64,000 nucleotides of DNA. Source: CALNBC01 sp040768925. Its GTDB lineage: Bacteria > Bacillota > Clostridia > Christensenellales > CALWSW01. The DNA lies in contig JAXGLZ010000001.1 in NCBI GenBank assembly GCA_040768925.1, positions 868,001-932,000 on the forward strand, given 5' to 3'. Every line of letters starts with the position of its first letter. Position 1 is the first letter of the stretch. The notes beneath the pieces were generated by a model, which saw only the letters and a program-made list of their open reading frames with translations, ran no database searches and was not told the origin of the DNA. The translations under genes and the position numbers were made by a program. Below, piece after piece: positions 35,083 to 42,850 of the stretch.

Positions 35083-35994
35083 TTACTTGTAGTACATATT
35101 GCCGCCCACGGTGCAGTAATAGTCGCGTTTTCCCCAGTCCTTGGAAAGGGAGCAGCTCTTGAAATACAGCACGTCCGGCGGGAGGATCAGCTTGCCTTCG
35201 GCAAAAACCTTGATGACGGCTTCGAGGGCCCTGTCGCTCGGGGAAAGTTCAAGGAACTTTTCCGGGTCGTTGTCCGGATAGGAGAATTGGTTGTTCTGGA
35301 AGGCGACGTCATAAACCGTGTCCGGGAACCTGTTTGAGGCGACGCGGTTGTAAATCACGCTGGCCATGGCCCAGAAGCTGACTTCCGACTGGCTGTTCCC
35401 TTCCGAATAGATCAGCTGGGCGGCGAGATAAAGGTCCTCGTCCGTGAATTCCAGCGGGTTCTCGATGTAATACTCGTTGCTTTCGGGGTCGAACGCGTTG
35501 TACTCCTCCGCCGCGTTGGCGGCGGCGCTGCGCTTCTTCTTGGTGATGTACTCCTTCGCGACATAGCACTTGGTGTCGCCGGAAACGGCAAGGTAAAAAT
35601 CGCCGTTGCTGGCATAAATGTAAAGGGGATCCCCTTTTTCGATCGTGCCGAGTTTTTTTGCAGAAGTGCTGGCAGAAGCGCGAAGATTGAGGTCGTCGGT
35701 GGCGTAGCCCACCCAGTGCTTGAGCCTGACGGTGTATTGGTCGGAAATATAGCCGGTTTTGCCGTCGTATTTCACCTTGAAGAACTGGCCGAAGCTGCCG
35801 AGGATGATCACCCGGGAACCGCCGGGGATCTTTGCGATGACATCGCTTTCCGTCGAGGCCCTGGCCCGCATGTTCAAAGCGTCCGAGGCGGTGACCGTTC
35901 CCAGCTCGCACTGTTCCGCCGCGAGCGCGGCGGGGGCGGCCAGGGCGGATACGATCAGGATCAGTAGCACGGCCCATAAGAGTCGTCGTTTCAT
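35083..35994 (-). CDS. Secreted cell-wall hydrolase: two SH3 domains plus SleB-type catalytic domain
   Basis: The 303-residue protein has a signal peptide (cleavage near ALAAPAALA-A, residue 25). Two bacterial SH3-like repeats follow (about 33-90 and 95-150), containing LNMRARASTESDVIAKIPGG and LNLRASASTSAKKLGTIEKGD. The C-terminal Hydrolase_2 domain (about 185-300) has LYLAAQLIYSEGNSQSEVSFWAMASVIYNR, with the catalytic-type Glu in YSEG. This domain occurs in spore cortex-lytic SleB and CwlJ. With sigK nearby, a role in germination or wall turnover is plausible. It lacks the SleB peptidoglycan-binding domain. Confidence 0.88.
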   Translation of the reverse strand: MKRRLLWAVLLILIVSALAAPAALAAEQCELGTVTASDALNMRARASTESDVIAKIPGGSRVIILGSFGQFFKVKYDGKTGYISDQYTVRLKHWVGYATDDLNLRASASTSAKKLGTIEKGDPLYIYASNGDFYLAVSGDTKCYVAKEYITKKKRSAAANAAEEYNAFDPESNEYYIENPLEFTDEDLYLAAQLIYSEGNSQSEVSFWAMASVIYNRVASNRFPDTVYDVAFQNNQFSYPDNDPEKFLELSPSDRALEAVIKVFAEGKLILPPDVLYFKSCSLSKDWGKRDYYCTVGGNMYYK

Positions 35995-36076
35995 TTTTGT
36001 TTACCTCTTGTCGGCGGCGGCCAGGCGCGAAGCGCCGTTAAGCCGGATCGGCTTGTGCCGCGCAGGATGTGGGACT

Positions 36077-36105
36077 ATTTTACACAAATTTTTGCCCCAA
36101 TACAA
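36077..36105 (-). promoter_or_regulatory. Sigma-A-like promoter of the SleB-type gene
   Basis: On the minus strand, TTGTAT (36105-36100) and TAAAAT (36082-36077) are 17 bases apart, about 75 bases before the start site region of the gene. Confidence 0.5.
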
Positions 36106-36190
36106 GTCTGACACACCACTTGAAGCCGCAAGATGCCAGTTCCGCCTTAAACCCCACCCACTTTTGGTCAAATTTCGTAACTAAAATGAA

Positions 36191-36267
36191 GAACGGGAGT
36201 TTGCATAAATCTTTGGGGTTTTCGTTCACTAAAGAAAACTTCCCGTATAGATTGCAAACTTCCGTTC
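36191..36267. promoter_or_regulatory. Cluster of related half-sites upstream of the SleB-type gene
   Basis: GAACGGGAGTTTGCA (36191-36205) is nearly the reverse complement of TGCAAACTTCCGTTC (36253-36267). A third related copy, AAAACTTCCCGTAT, lies at about 36236-36249. The stretch 35995-36325 is AT-rich and otherwise gene-free. These repeats may be regulator sites. Confidence 0.35.
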
Positions 36268-36286
36268 GTATTGCTCTTGCCTGTGG

Positions 36287-36309
36287 AAAAATTGTAAACA
36301 AATTTACAA
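36287..36309 (-). terminator. AT-rich intrinsic terminator of hslVU
   Basis: On the minus strand a perfect seven-base stem (TTGTAAA with TTTACAA) and a four-base loop is followed by TTTTT. It begins 17 bases after the hslU stop. Confidence 0.65.
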
Positions 36310-36325
36310 AAGCCCGGATTCCGGC

Positions 36326-37720
36326 TCAAATGATGTATTTTTCCAGCGCCTTTCCCTGAACGTCCCCTGTCAGATGGTCGGAAACGTACTTTTCATCCAC
36401 CAGAACCTCGATTTCGGGATGGCGGCCGTTCGCATTGAAGGAGATATCCTCAAGCAGTTCTTCCATGACCGTGTGCAGCCTTCTCGCGCCGATGTTTTCC
36501 TTGACTTCGTTGCAAAGGTAGGCGTAATCCGCGATGGAATTGAGGGCGCTTTCGGTAAAAGTCAGCGCGATGTTGTCCGCCGAGAGCAGGGCGGTATACT
36601 GCTTTGTTGCCGCGTTTTCCGGCTGGGAGACGATGCGGCGGAAATCCTCCCGCGTCAGCGCCTTCAACTCCACCACGATGGGGAACCGGCCCTGAAGCTC
36701 GGGGATCAGATCGCTGACCTTCGAAATGTGGAAGGCGCCCGCGGCGATGAAGAGGATGTAATCCGTCTTGACCGGGCCGTATTTCGTGGTGACGGTGCTG
36801 CCTTCGACAATGGGCAGAATGTCCCGCTGAACGCCCTCCCGGGAAACGTCCGCCCCGGCGGTGTTCGTCCTGTTGGCGATTTTGTCGATCTCGTCGATGA
36901 AGATGATCCCGTCCTGCTCGGCGCGGCGAAGGGCCTCGGTGGTCACCTCGTCCATGTCGATCAGGCGGTCCATCTCCTGCTGGATGAGGATCCTGCGGGC
37001 CTCGGAAACGGGAACGTGGCGCTTTTTCTTTTTGGAAGGCAGGATTCCGCCCAGCATGTCGTTCATGTTGATGTCCATGCCCAGGCCGGAAAAATCCATC
37101 CCCAGCTTCGGCGTTTCGTCCACCTCGATCTCGACGACGGTGTCCTCCAGTTTCCCCGCGCGAAGGGCGGCGGCCGTCTCGTCCCGCTTGCTGCGGTAAG
37201 TTTCCTTTTCTTCCGCCGTCATTTCGGGCAGGGCGGGGGTCTTTGGCTGCTGGCCGGAAAAGAGCGCCTCAAGGGGGTTGATCACGGTGTGCTCCGGCCG
37301 CTTCCTGCTTGGCGCCAAAAGGTCGATCAGCCTGGATTCCGCCATGGATTCGGCGCTCAAGCGCACGATTTGCTCCTTCTTGCCCTTGACAAGGCGGATG
37401 GACGCCTCCACAAGGTCCCTGACCATGGATTCGACGTCCCGGCCGACGTAGCCCACCTCGGTGTATTTCGTCGCCTCGACCTTGACGAAGGGCGCGTCCA
37501 CAAGCTTCGCCATCCGGCGGGCGATCTCTGTTTTTCCAACGCCGGTGGGGCCCATCATGATGATGTTTTTGGGCATGAGCTCCTCGCGGACCTTTTCGGG
37601 CAGGCGGCTTCTCCTGTAACGGTTGCGAAGGGCGATGGCGACGGCCCTCTTCGCGGCGTCCTGGCCGACGATATAGCGGTCCAGCTCGTCAACGATCTGT
37701 TTTGGTGACCAGTCGAACAT
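36326..37720 (-). CDS. hslU: ATP-dependent protease ATPase subunit HslU (ClpY)
   Basis: HslU is the AAA+ unfoldase that feeds proteins to HslV. ATG 37720 gives 464 residues beginning MFDWSPKQIVDELDRYIVGQ; its GAGGAGG site lies inside the end of hslV. Walker A is GPTGVGKTE and Walker B is IIFIDEIDK. An intermediate I-domain of about 110 residues follows Walker A. The C-terminal tail that docks into HslV ends ALEKYII. It is encoded directly after hslV. Confidence 0.96.
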   Translation of the reverse strand: MFDWSPKQIVDELDRYIVGQDAAKRAVAIALRNRYRRSRLPEKVREELMPKNIIMMGPTGVGKTEIARRMAKLVDAPFVKVEATKYTEVGYVGRDVESMVRDLVEASIRLVKGKKEQIVRLSAESMAESRLIDLLAPSRKRPEHTVINPLEALFSGQQPKTPALPEMTAEEKETYRSKRDETAAALRAGKLEDTVVEIEVDETPKLGMDFSGLGMDINMNDMLGGILPSKKKKRHVPVSEARRILIQQEMDRLIDMDEVTTEALRRAEQDGIIFIDEIDKIANRTNTAGADVSREGVQRDILPIVEGSTVTTKYGPVKTDYILFIAAGAFHISKVSDLIPELQGRFPIVVELKALTREDFRRIVSQPENAATKQYTALLSADNIALTFTESALNSIADYAYLCNEVKENIGARRLHTVMEELLEDISFNANGRHPEIEVLVDEKYVSDHLTGDVQGKALEKYII

Positions 37721-37721
37721 G

Positions 37722-38255
37722 TCAGGCCTCCTCAACAATAATATTGTCATTGGTGTAGACGCATATGCCCGCGGCGACCTCAAGGGCCTTTTGCGCGATC
37801 TCCGCGGCGGAAAGGCCGGTGTTTTTGATCAGCGCGCGGCCTGCGGCCAAGGCGTACATCCCGCCGGAGCCGATGGCGGCGATGCCGTCGTCCGGCTCGA
37901 TGACTTCCCCCGTGCCGGAAATGAGCAGGATTTTTTCGCCGTCCGTGGTGAGCAGCATGGCGTTGAGCTGGCGCATCACCTTGTCCGACCGCCACTCGAG
38001 GGCAAGCTCCACCGCCGCGCGTTCCAGCGAGCCGGAATGCTGCTCAAGCTTGACCTCGAATTTCTCGCAAAGGGCAAAAGCGTCCGCCACGGAGCCGGCA
38101 AAGCCGACGACGACCTTGTCGTTATACACGCGGCGCACCTTCCTTGCCGAATTTTTCATGATCGTGTTTTCGCCCAGCGTAACCTGGCCGTCGCCGGCGA
38201 TGGCGCAGTGGCCGTCCCGCTTGACGGCGCAGATGGTTGTTCCCTGAAAGCCCAA
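37722..38255 (-). CDS. hslV: ATP-dependent protease subunit HslV (ClpQ)
   Basis: HslV is the dodecameric threonine peptidase of HslVU. The TTG at 38255 is preferred because GGAGGTG lies six bases upstream; the frame is open a few codons further. The 177-residue product begins MGFQGTTICAVKRDG. A short five-residue propeptide would expose the nucleophile Thr6 in GTTI. The GDGQVTLG and GSGGMYALAAGRAL motifs are typical. It forms an operon with hslU. Confidence 0.95.
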   Translation of the reverse strand: MGFQGTTICAVKRDGHCAIAGDGQVTLGENTIMKNSARKVRRVYNDKVVVGFAGSVADAFALCEKFEVKLEQHSGSLERAAVELALEWRSDKVMRQLNAMLLTTDGEKILLISGTGEVIEPDDGIAAIGSGGMYALAAGRALIKNTGLSAAEIAQKALEVAAGICVYTNDNIIVEEA

Positions 38256-38379
38256 AGATGGCACCTCCAATGCATTGCTTTCTCATTTTGTAATGATAGC
38301 AGAGTTTTATAAAAATTCCATGCCTTATGCAAAAAAAGTCGCCCTTGGCGTCGCACATGGCAGGATTGGCGCGCTATGC

Positions 38380-38658
38380 TAAGCCGAAACGGTATCATCC
38401 GAACCCGTTTTTGAAGCCGAGGACCGCCCCGGCGCGGCGTTGCCGGCCCTCGGAAGGCGTCCCGGCCCTCCCGCGGGCCTCCGCCCGATCCCAGAACGGC
38501 GCCCGCGGCCTCAAAAGCCTTCGGCCTTGCGGGAGCGGATTTTTGTGGCCGGCAAGGCCGGACGACGACGGCGGGCCGACGCCCGCCTAAAAGGATAACG
38601 CGGCCAGACGCAAATCATGCGCCCCGCAAGGCGGGTTCGGATGATACCCTTTTGGCTA
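38380..38658. repeat. R2 element, copy 2
   Basis: This 279-bp element has terminal inverted repeats GGTATCATCCGAACCCG (38391-38407) and its perfect complement (38632-38648), with extended TAAGCC...GGCTA ends. The interior matches copy 1 at 28540-28814. It lies 125 bases upstream of hslV and directly next to R3. Confidence 0.75.
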
Positions 38659-38663
38659 AGGGG

Positions 38664-38943
38664 CTAAGGCAAGGGGAATTGAATCCTGCGCCGCCGGGCG
38701 GCCCGTTCGGCGCATTTCTTTGTCATCGTCAGTCGTCGCCATAGCGCCGCTAGGATTCTTTCCTCTTCCGCGAACCGCATCCAAACCGGCTTCTTGGCGG
38801 TCGAAGGATTTTCGGGGCCAAAAAGCGCGGCGGCGCAAGGCAGCGCGCGCAGGCGCAGCGATGCCGTCCCAAGCGCCGATAACACAGCGATGGCGTGCTT
38901 TTTGCCCCTTAAAACCGCAGGAGTTCAACCCTCCTTACCTTAG
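38664..38943. repeat. R3 element with terminal inverted repeats
   Basis: A 280-bp gene-free stretch starts CTAAGGCAAGGGGAATTGAA (38664) and ends with a near-perfect reverse complement of that sequence (38915-38943), giving a roughly 28-bp terminal inverted repeat. The interior differs from R2. No second copy is present in the window. The rest of the gap (38944-39133) shows only GC-rich short hairpins. Confidence 0.6.
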
Positions 38944-39133
38944 ATATCGGTTTTTTCGGCGCGCGCTTTTGCAAAAAGCGGATGCGAAAACCGGGGGTTT
39001 TTGAAAAGAGCCGCCCTTTCGGGCGCTGGGCGGTCAAGCATCCCGCGGCCGCCCGGTTCGTCGGCGGCATTTCCTGGAATCCTACGCAGCTGCATTCCGT
39101 TTTTGCAAAGACTGTTCATAAAGCACAAAAACA

Positions 39134-39163
39134 TTGGATTCCTGCGGCGATTTTTGGTATTAT
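39134..39163 (+). promoter_or_regulatory. Sigma-A-like promoter of the GntR gene
   Basis: TTGGAT (39134-39139) and TATTAT (39158-39163) are 18 bases apart, about 25 bases before the likely start of transcription and close to the ATG at 39194. Confidence 0.5.
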
Positions 39164-39193
39164 TATAAAAGTAAGACTATCCCGGAGGGCGAA

Positions 39194-39925
39194 ATGATAG
39201 AAACCAACTATGCGGGGCAGCCGCGCTATTGCCAGATCCGCGACGATCTGCTCACCGCGATCAGAGAACAACGGCTGCGCCCGAACGAGCAGATCCCCAC
39301 AGAGGTCGAAATCATGCGCCAGTACGGCGTGAGCCGCACGACGGTGCGCCGGGCCGTCCAGGACCTTGTGGACAACGGCACCCTGATCAAGCGCCAGGGA
39401 ACGGGCACCTTTGTCAACGCGCCGCGCTATACCAGAAACCTGGTGCGCTTCATCAGCTTTACCGCCGACTGCCTGGATCATGGGTACACCCCGAGCACAG
39501 AGGTTTCGGATATCGATTATGCCGCGCCCTCGCCGGCGCTTTTGGAAAAACTTGCCATGCGCAAAGGCGAAATGCTGTATCAGTTCCACAGGCTGCGTTT
39601 CATCAACGGAGAGCCGGTGATGGTCGAATTCAACAAAGTGCCGGAACGGTTCGATTTTATTCCCCATTGCGGCAAGGAGGGCCTGCATTCCCTGATGCGC
39701 CTTTTCCAAAACGATCACGGCATCTGGGCCGACCGTTACGATTCGGTGCTGGAAGCTTCCTTTGCGACAAAGAGCGAGGCCGCCATGCTGAATATTCGGG
39801 AGGGCGCCGTGGTCTTTGTGATCGAGGGCATCTGTTATTGCGAAACCCTGCCGATGTATTTCTTCAAGCAAATCATCTGCGCCGAACGGTGCAAGCTGGA
39901 CGTCAGCGGCGTGTCCTTCCGCTGA
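39194..39925 (+). CDS. GntR-family transcriptional regulator (HutC/UTRA type)
   Basis: This is a DNA-binding regulator with a small-molecule sensing domain. ATG 39194 follows CGGAGGG. The N-terminal winged helix (about 8-78) has YCQIRDDLLTAIREQRLRPNEQIPTEVEIMRQYGVSRTTVRRAVQDLVDNGTLIKRQGTGTFV. The UTRA domain (about 95-235) binds an effector, often a sugar phosphate or amino acid derivative. The 243-residue length is normal. No target gene is adjacent: repeats lie upstream and the hydrogenase operon is convergent. The ligand is unknown. Confidence 0.93.
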   Translation: MIETNYAGQPRYCQIRDDLLTAIREQRLRPNEQIPTEVEIMRQYGVSRTTVRRAVQDLVDNGTLIKRQGTGTFVNAPRYTRNLVRFISFTADCLDHGYTPSTEVSDIDYAAPSPALLEKLAMRKGEMLYQFHRLRFINGEPVMVEFNKVPERFDFIPHCGKEGLHSLMRLFQNDHGIWADRYDSVLEASFATKSEAAMLNIREGAVVFVIEGICYCETLPMYFFKQIICAERCKLDVSGVSFR

Positions 39926-40202
39926 GGGAAAAGGGTGCCAAAGCGCGCCGCGCACACGATTTTAGGTTTCGCGGTCTGCCTGAAATCGCTTCGCATTTGC
40001 GGCCTATAAATCTTGAACGGCCGGAAAGCCCGCGGCTTTTCGGCGCCGGGATCACAGATTCCGGTATCCGTCGGGGAAGGATGTGTTTGCCCCGCGGGTC
40101 AGACGCGGCCGGCCGTTTGGGCGCATAAACGCCCCGGGGCCGGATTGCCGCAAAGGGGCTGCGCCCTTTGACAATCCCGGGAGTTTTTGAAAAGACCGAA
40201 GT
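39926..40202. other. Gene-free stretch with a degenerate R1-like hairpin
   Basis: No open frame with coding character is seen. At 40046-40064 a CCGGGATC/GATTCCGG hairpin resembles the small inner hairpin of R1, but the surrounding arms do not match. The rest is GC-rich without clear signals. Confidence 0.5.
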
Positions 40203-40231
40203 CCGCCCGAAAGTTTTCGGGCGGCTTTTTT
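40203..40231 (+). terminator. Intrinsic terminator between the GntR gene and the hydrogenase operon
   Basis: A nine-base stem CCGCCCGAA/TTCGGGCGG with a four-base loop is followed by CTTTTTT on the plus strand. It is about 280 bases downstream of the GntR stop and ten bases before the convergent hydrogenase stop. Confidence 0.7.
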
Positions 40232-40240
40232 GTTGAAGCT

Positions 40241-41668
40241 TTATATTTTCAAGACCCGGACCGCGTCGAGTATCTTTTTTTCCAGGGCTTCTTTTCCGTA
40301 TTTGTCGACATCCGACCGGCTTTTTTCGCCGTGGGTCAGGCAGCCCGCGCCGCCGATGCAGCCGCCGCGGCAGGCCATGCCCTCGATGAAATTGCCGTCG
40401 AGGACGCCCTTTTGCGCCTTCAGCAGGGCGACCCTGCATTCCTCGATCCCGTCGCAGACCACGGGCTTGCATTCAAACGCCCCGATCCCCTGCTCTTTTA
40501 AGGCTTGGGCGACGGATTCGGAAAGGCCGCCGCTCCTGGCGAAGATCCTTCCGAAATACGAGGCGTTGTCCAGCACGCCTTCGGGAAGGGAGGGAAGGTC
40601 CACGCCCTTGCCGTCGAACAGCGCCTGCAGCTCCTCAAAGGTGAGGACGCTGTCGACGTACTCCGCGGCTTCCGGCCGGGCAAATTCCGCCTTTTTTGCG
40701 GTGCAGGGACCGATGAAAACGGTCTTTGCGCCGGGCGTGGTCTCTTTGATGTATTTGCCGATGGCGACCATGGGGGAGGGGTTGTGGGAAACGTGCTCCC
40801 GCATGGCCGGAGCCAGCTTCCCGACGTAATCGGTAAAAGCCGGGCAGCACGAGCTGGTCAGAAAGCCCTTTTCCACCAGCTCCCTTGATTCTTCGCAGGC
40901 GACGATATCCGCCCCCAGGGCCGCCTCCACAACGTGGTAAAAGCCCAGGGCTTCGATCCCCGAAACGACCTGGCCCAGCTTCGCGTACGTAAACTGGCTG
41001 GAAATCGTGGGCGCGACAACCGCGTAAACCCTGTAATTCGTGTTGCCCTCGCTGTTTTTGAGGATGTCGATCACGTCCAGGATAAAGGATTTGTCCATGA
41101 TCGCGCCGAAGGGGCACTGGTAAACGCAGGCGCCGCAGGCGATGCACTTTTCGTTGTCGATCTTCGCGGCGTTCGTTTCCTCATTTCTGGAGATCGCCTT
41201 GACCTTGCAGGCGTTCTCGCAGGGGCGCCTGTGGTTGGAAATCGCGCTGTAGGGGCAGACCGCGGCGCACCTTCCGCATTCGACGCACTTGGTCTTGTCG
41301 ATATGGGCCTTGTGGTGGTCAAAATAGATCGCGCCCTTGGGGCAGGCGGCCTCGCAGCGGTGGGCGATGCAGCCGCGGCAGTTGACCGTGACCTCAAAGC
41401 CGCTGACCGGGCATTCGTCGCAGGCGATTCCAATGGTTTCGATCACGTTGGGGTTTTTTCGGTCGCCGCCCATCGCCAGCTTGACGCGTTCGGAAAGAAT
41501 GGCGCGTTCCTTGTAAACGCAGCAGCGCATGGCGGAGGTGTCGCCGGGAACGATTTCCTTCGGAATGTCCGAAATATGCTCAAGCAGCGTGCCGTCAAAG
41601 GCGTGGCGCGCGACCTCGCGCAGGACTTTGTATTTCAGGTGCTGGACCTGGGTGTCGAATTTTCGCAT
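40241..41668 (-). CDS. [FeFe]-hydrogenase, ferredoxin-rich (group B-like)
   Basis: This enzyme interconverts H2 and protons/electrons. ATG 41668 with TAGGAG gives 475 residues. The N-terminal part holds several [4Fe-4S] motifs (Cys 97-109, 128-138, 175-185). The H-cluster motifs follow: SSCCPAF with Cys274 and Cys275, GPCTAKKAE with Cys322, and MACRGGCIGGAG with Cys433 and Cys437. The proton-transfer cysteine (first of CC) is kept, so catalysis is expected. It is the last gene of an operon with a PP2C phosphatase, a HydS-like protein and a thioredoxin-like ferredoxin. Maturases HydEFG are not in the window. Confidence 0.88.
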   Translation of the reverse strand: MRKFDTQVQHLKYKVLREVARHAFDGTLLEHISDIPKEIVPGDTSAMRCCVYKERAILSERVKLAMGGDRKNPNVIETIGIACDECPVSGFEVTVNCRGCIAHRCEAACPKGAIYFDHHKAHIDKTKCVECGRCAAVCPYSAISNHRRPCENACKVKAISRNEETNAAKIDNEKCIACGACVYQCPFGAIMDKSFILDVIDILKNSEGNTNYRVYAVVAPTISSQFTYAKLGQVVSGIEALGFYHVVEAALGADIVACEESRELVEKGFLTSSCCPAFTDYVGKLAPAMREHVSHNPSPMVAIGKYIKETTPGAKTVFIGPCTAKKAEFARPEAAEYVDSVLTFEELQALFDGKGVDLPSLPEGVLDNASYFGRIFARSGGLSESVAQALKEQGIGAFECKPVVCDGIEECRVALLKAQKGVLDGNFIEGMACRGGCIGGAGCLTHGEKSRSDVDKYGKEALEKKILDAVRVLKI

Positions 41669-41676
41669 GGTTACTC

Positions 41677-42849
41677 CTAGAAATAGATCACTTTGATGCG
41701 CTTGCCCATTTTTTTGAGGCATTCGGCCAGCTGGTCGATCAGCCGCATCTTGCTGCTGAAATTGATGGGCAGGTCCGGGTTCTGATGGGCGGGGTTGACG
41801 GCGCACCCAACGAAGAAGTTGATGTCCGTCGCATCCTCGAAGAGCATCCGCGCGATGAGGGAAGCCCCGTCGCGCTTTGAGCTCCATTCGGAGTAGGAAT
41901 CGTTGCTTTCGATATAGTTCTGGGCGTAGGAAAGCACCCGGTTGATGGTGATGACCCCTTCGGTGACCAGATCGACGCCGCTGATGGCGGCGATGGGGGG
42001 AATATTCGGGTCCGGGTAGTCGAGGGTGGGCGCCAGGGGTTTTTTCAGGAATTCCGCGGCGATGGCGGAGGTGGACCCCCCGCAGACAATGTGCCTGCCT
42101 TCCCTGGCAAAAAAAAGGGACATCATGCGCTCGCAGTCGTCCCTTTTGGACGGGGGGCCGATCAGCAGGTTCATCGGCTCCCGGCAGCGGATGCGGACGG
42201 TGCAGACCGTGGTGTCGTCCCCCGGTTCGCCGCCGTAAAGCCGGCTGCATTCCTCGAGCAGGATGGTGGTCAGAGTCTTGGCGGTAAAGCCGACCTGCGA
42301 GAAGGTTTCGAGGTAATCGATGACGTCCTTTCGCTGCCAGCCGAAGTTCATCGTGTTCCCCACGCCCGCGTGGACGACGCCGTCGCTCATGGCGACGAAG
42401 GTATCCCCCTCGAAAATCGGGAGCTTGGAGCGAAAGATCGTCTTTCCTTCGATGTTCAGCGTTTCCGTGGGGTAATCGACGCTTTCTCCGTTCCTCAGCA
42501 GGATCACCTGGGGGTTGTCGTATTGGATCAGCTCCGCTTCCTCGCCGTTCACCACCCGGATGATCGTGAAGGTGGAGTAGGCGACTCCGCGCACGGAGCA
42601 GACGGGCAGGGTCGCCGCGATGGTGGAAACGCAGTTTTCGATGGTCATGGACGAGGCGATCATCGTGGAGATGATGCTGGAGGTCAGCGTCGAAAGGATG
42701 CTCGCTTTGACCCCGCTGCCCAGCCCGTCCGCCAGGACGACGACGGTGGTGTTCTCGTTCTCCTCGACGATGTCCACATGGTCGCCGCAGAGCTCTTCGC
42801 CGTATTTGTTCAGGCTGCGCCAGCCGATGTCCGTACAAAGCCTGTTCAT
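41677..42849 (-). CDS. SpoIIE/PP2C-family protein phosphatase
   Basis: This is a metal-dependent serine/threonine phosphatase. The 390-residue soluble protein carries VVVLADGLGSGVKAS (metal-binding Asp-Gly) and FVAMSDGVVHAG. Further C-terminal, about residues 210-218, is GGEPGDDTTVCTVRI, the last PP2C metal motif. About 150 extra C-terminal residues have no domain that I recognise. It is wedged between two [FeFe]-hydrogenase family genes, as known for sensory hydrogenase loci, suggesting that H2 or redox state sets a phosphorylation signal. The partner kinase is not in the window. Confidence 0.87.
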   Translation of the reverse strand: MNRLCTDIGWRSLNKYGEELCGDHVDIVEENENTTVVVLADGLGSGVKASILSTLTSSIISTMIASSMTIENCVSTIAATLPVCSVRGVAYSTFTIIRVVNGEEAELIQYDNPQVILLRNGESVDYPTETLNIEGKTIFRSKLPIFEGDTFVAMSDGVVHAGVGNTMNFGWQRKDVIDYLETFSQVGFTAKTLTTILLEECSRLYGGEPGDDTTVCTVRIRCREPMNLLIGPPSKRDDCERMMSLFFAREGRHIVCGGSTSAIAAEFLKKPLAPTLDYPDPNIPPIAAISGVDLVTEGVITINRVLSYAQNYIESNDSYSEWSSKRDGASLIARMLFEDATDINFFVGCAVNPAHQNPDLPINFSSKMRLIDQLAECLKKMGKRIKVIYF

Positions 42850-42850
42850 G

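Noticed and set aside
40046..40064. Fourth copy of R1
   Set aside because: Only the small inner hairpin is similar; outer arms and the second hairpin do not match, so it may be chance or a remnant.
40241..42838. A single very long minus-strand frame continuing upstream of the hydrogenase
   Set aside because: The upstream part reads through the phosphatase gene in another frame and is Arg/His-rich nonsense; ATG 41668 with a good ribosome site and the hydrogenase N-terminus define the real gene.
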